Origin: Pelargonium nanum
Taxonomy: Eukaryota > Streptophyta > Magnoliopsida > Geraniales > Geraniaceae
DNA: 20,269 nt
Direction: 5' to 3'
Assembly (NCBI GenBank): GCA_036897485.1
Contig: JAYMTF010001984.1
Span: forward strand, 1-20,269
Positions within the stretch are counted from its first letter, which is position 1, and the number at the start of each line of letters is the position of its first letter. Both the position numbers and the translations under genes were made by a program. The notes beneath the pieces are model-generated. The model was not told the origin of the DNA and did not search any database. It saw only the letters and a list, made by a program, of their open reading frames with translations. This document shows, piece by piece, positions 18,215 through 20,269 of the stretch.

Positions 18215-20269
18215 TCAACCTTCCAGTGCCCCAAGAGCTTTCATGTCCTCCAAAAACGCCATATATGAATCATCTATGCTCTTTGCCTTGGGTGCTGATG
18301 AGGAGTTAGCGGACTCCGGTTTCAAAACAGTAGGCCGCATGACAGTTGCTGCTGCTGCTGATTGCAAGGGCTTTGGTTTTGATTTTGGAGCAACTGCCTC
18401 TCTCCTCACACGAACAGATGCTGGAACCTGAGTAGACCAATTGACAAGCTAATTAAAATGCAGATGTAACATTAACATGAGCTCTATTAGTGTATAATGC
18501 ACTAGAGTTGCATAAAATTGATAGGTATGCTGATACGCCAATATTCTAATTTTAAGCAAGAGCAGAACAGATATGGATGTAGCAATAGACTATTGGGCAG
18601 GGATTTCTATACTTTAGTGTAATGAAATAAAAATTAATACTACACATGTAATATCACAATTATATTTATATATGACTAATTTTATATCTACTATCAGATG
18701 TGATGTATTTTATTCTAACATAATTGCCTTGTACATAAGCCAATCATACCAAAACTGTTTTTTTTTTTTCATTGGCTCACATGTGGCTGACCTACCGTGT
18801 ACTAAACATACATTAGCTTTTCAAACTCAACCATTGCCATTGTCTCTTGAATTACACTCCCAACTACCACAACTAATTTTCAGCCATTTGCCTGCAACAA
18901 AGATATAACATATCAACAGTATATTCTCAAACTTCATAAACTCTTCTCCTCCATTTCATAGTGATTCTCTGTTGCGGTCCCTAGCAATAGCGGGGTCCCT
19001 TAGTTTTAAGCTTTTTAGCTAATGAAGTGATTATCTGCTCAGTCCTCGTACAAGTTTCTAAAGCGTTCAGTGAAATTTATAAATATTATTTTGTTTTTGA
19101 ATCTCTTTTCTTTTCTACCAAAGTTAAAATTTTAATGGATCTTTATAAGTTTCAATTCCTTTCAACTTTCAAGTTCAACTACAAATCAAATATTATAGTG
19201 CACAAATAACAAAAACAAAAGGTAATTGATAGATTTATTCCAACATATTTCACCACGCAGATCTATTATAATAGAGGCAATAAATAACATTTGGGTTTGT
19301 TCTAGATCTAAAACATAAGGATATGTTGAGTATCTTTTCCATTTTGAGAAAAATAAGCGTCCTTTCTATTTTGAGAAAAATTGAGGAGTTAGTAAGTGTT
19401 GTATGTTTACCCTTCTATCCCTATGCACATGCATTGCAACAAACTTAAGGGGTACTAACTAACTTATTGTATGAACATTATCGGTAATTCTTGCATAACT
19501 AACTTCCTAAAAAAGAAACAAGAGACTTATTTTGGGACAAAAATGCAAGTGAAACAGGACACTTATTTTAGGATGGAGGCAGTATAATTTTGTCTTTATA
19601 AGTCTGTAAGAATATAATAATGATTTCTTGTATTACAATTGTTACGTTCACACAGGTGGGATAGTAGTTTTTATATCATTATACTCAACTATAAAAATCT
19701 CTATTACATATCATAGTAATGATTCTGATATTTAAATGCAATCTAGTAAACACAGAATTATGTTGACACGTCAACTACCACATTTTACAGAATGCTGCAC
19801 AAACTTTAGTTGCAACATATAGAACCTATAACTAAAGACATTAAATCATAAACCCTTCCAAGATTGTTCTAACTCCATAATTCCATCAGTGCTCTTGTAC
19901 ACATCAAGTGCATGCGTGCACTCATGGTGCGAACACTCGATAATTTTTTTTCCTACATAGTTAAATGTTCTACTGAATCTTTTTTTACCAAAAACACAGA
20001 AAACAAATGACCAAATGATGAAAAGTAAAATAAGTTATTAATTTACCATCTGCATAATGAATAGCATATAACTGGGAAACAAAGACAAGCAACATACCAT
20101 AGCAGTAAGTTCTGGAGTATGCTGAGCTAGTGGCCTCTTCACAACAGTAGATGCAGCAGATTTGATGTAAGAAGGCTTTTGGGGGACGGTTGGCCTATAT
20201 GCAGTGTGATCATCTTCTCGGAAGGTAGGCGGAGGACCTGGTGGAAGAGGTGGTCTCAACATTGGAGGA
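18215..20269 (-). CDS. WBP11: WBP11-like splicing factor, last two exons (partial)
   Basis: Two coding exons are visible: 20269-20098 (its 5' end is beyond the window) and 18427-18215 with the stop at 18215-18217. They are separated by a 1,670-bp phase-0 intron (ATG|GTATGT ... CAG|GTT). The first encodes a proline-rich WW-ligand stretch ([14 protein letters not shown]). The second begins [14 protein letters not shown], followed by a Lys/Ser/Ala linker with four Ala in a row, and ends [21 protein letters not shown] minus the final residue or two. The VP-x-x-x-RVRRE block and the DD-x-Y-x-AF-x-x-x-M C-terminal box are hallmarks of WW domain-binding protein 11 (NpwBP/SIPP1). In animals this is a nuclear protein that binds the WW domain of PQBP1, takes part in pre-mRNA splicing and regulates PP1. 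Function in plants is inferred by homology. The N-terminal part is outside the window. Confidence 0.85.
18428..20097 (-). other. Last intron of the WBP11-like gene
   Basis: A 1,670-bp phase-0 intron bounded by GTATGT at the donor and CTCAG at the acceptor. It is AT-rich and contains the degenerate Stowaway-like element at about 19331-19584. No nested gene or RNA was recognised. Confidence 0.7.
19331..19584. mobile_element. Degenerate Stowaway-like MITE
   Basis: The right end read on the opposite strand is tactgcctccatcctaaaat followed by aagtgtcc, close to the CTCCCTCCGTCC-type terminus of Stowaway elements. The left end, tatcttttccattttgagaa followed by aaataagcgtcc, is a diverged version. 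Both are bordered by TA, the Stowaway target. The length of about 250 bp fits the family. Considerable decay lowers confidence. Confidence 0.45.

Noticed and set aside
18353..18380. GCT repeat in the WBP11-like last exon as a notable trinucleotide expansion
   Set aside because: It encodes only four alanines in a row, an ordinary length for a low-complexity linker.

Overview
This is a nuclear plant window, almost certainly from a eudicot. The evidence is intron-split genes with GT/AG borders, an AT-rich spacer, small non-autonomous transposons, SINE-like inserts with poly(A) tails and a piece of plant LINE-type RNase H. I cannot name the species from sequence alone.

All recognisable protein-coding genes lie on the minus strand. 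Three complete tandem paralogues encode HIPL-type proteins (plant relatives of animal Hedgehog-interacting protein): copy A at 1036-4177 (704 aa), copy B at 9834-12829 (679 aa) and copy C at 13987-17503 (683 aa). I rebuilt each from seven exons whose intron positions and phases are the same in all three, and all reading frames are open. Each protein has a signal peptide, a cysteine-rich folate-receptor-like N-terminal part, a glucose/sorbosone-dehydrogenase-type beta-propeller and a hydrophobic C-terminal tail that looks like a GPI-anchor signal. To the right are the last two exons of a WBP11-like splicing factor gene (18215 to beyond 20269), which runs off the window.

The spacers and introns hold most of the remaining structure. 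From left to right: a hAT-like MITE with a target duplication (588-798); a (CT)16(AT)17 microsatellite just upstream of copy A (4367-4432); a decayed LINE RNase H 3' end with a 27-bp minisatellite and an A-tail (about 5939-6371); a 371-bp foldback element (6444-6814); a 5'-truncated SINE with a 17-bp target duplication (6968-7068); a nest of LTR-like repeats (8742-9330); a SINE in intron 2 of copy B; related small TIR elements in intron 4 of copy B and intron 6 of copy C; a second foldback in intron 4 of copy C; and a degenerate Stowaway-like element in the WBP11 intron.

The most notable biological point is that copy A keeps the sequence signatures expected of an active quinoprotein-type sugar dehydrogenase fold, while copies B and C keep the fold and an open frame but have lost or changed several of those residues. 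This suggests that the array contains one enzyme-like member and two diverged members that may act as binding proteins. No CRISPR array, rRNA, intact tRNA or prokaryotic-type feature was seen.
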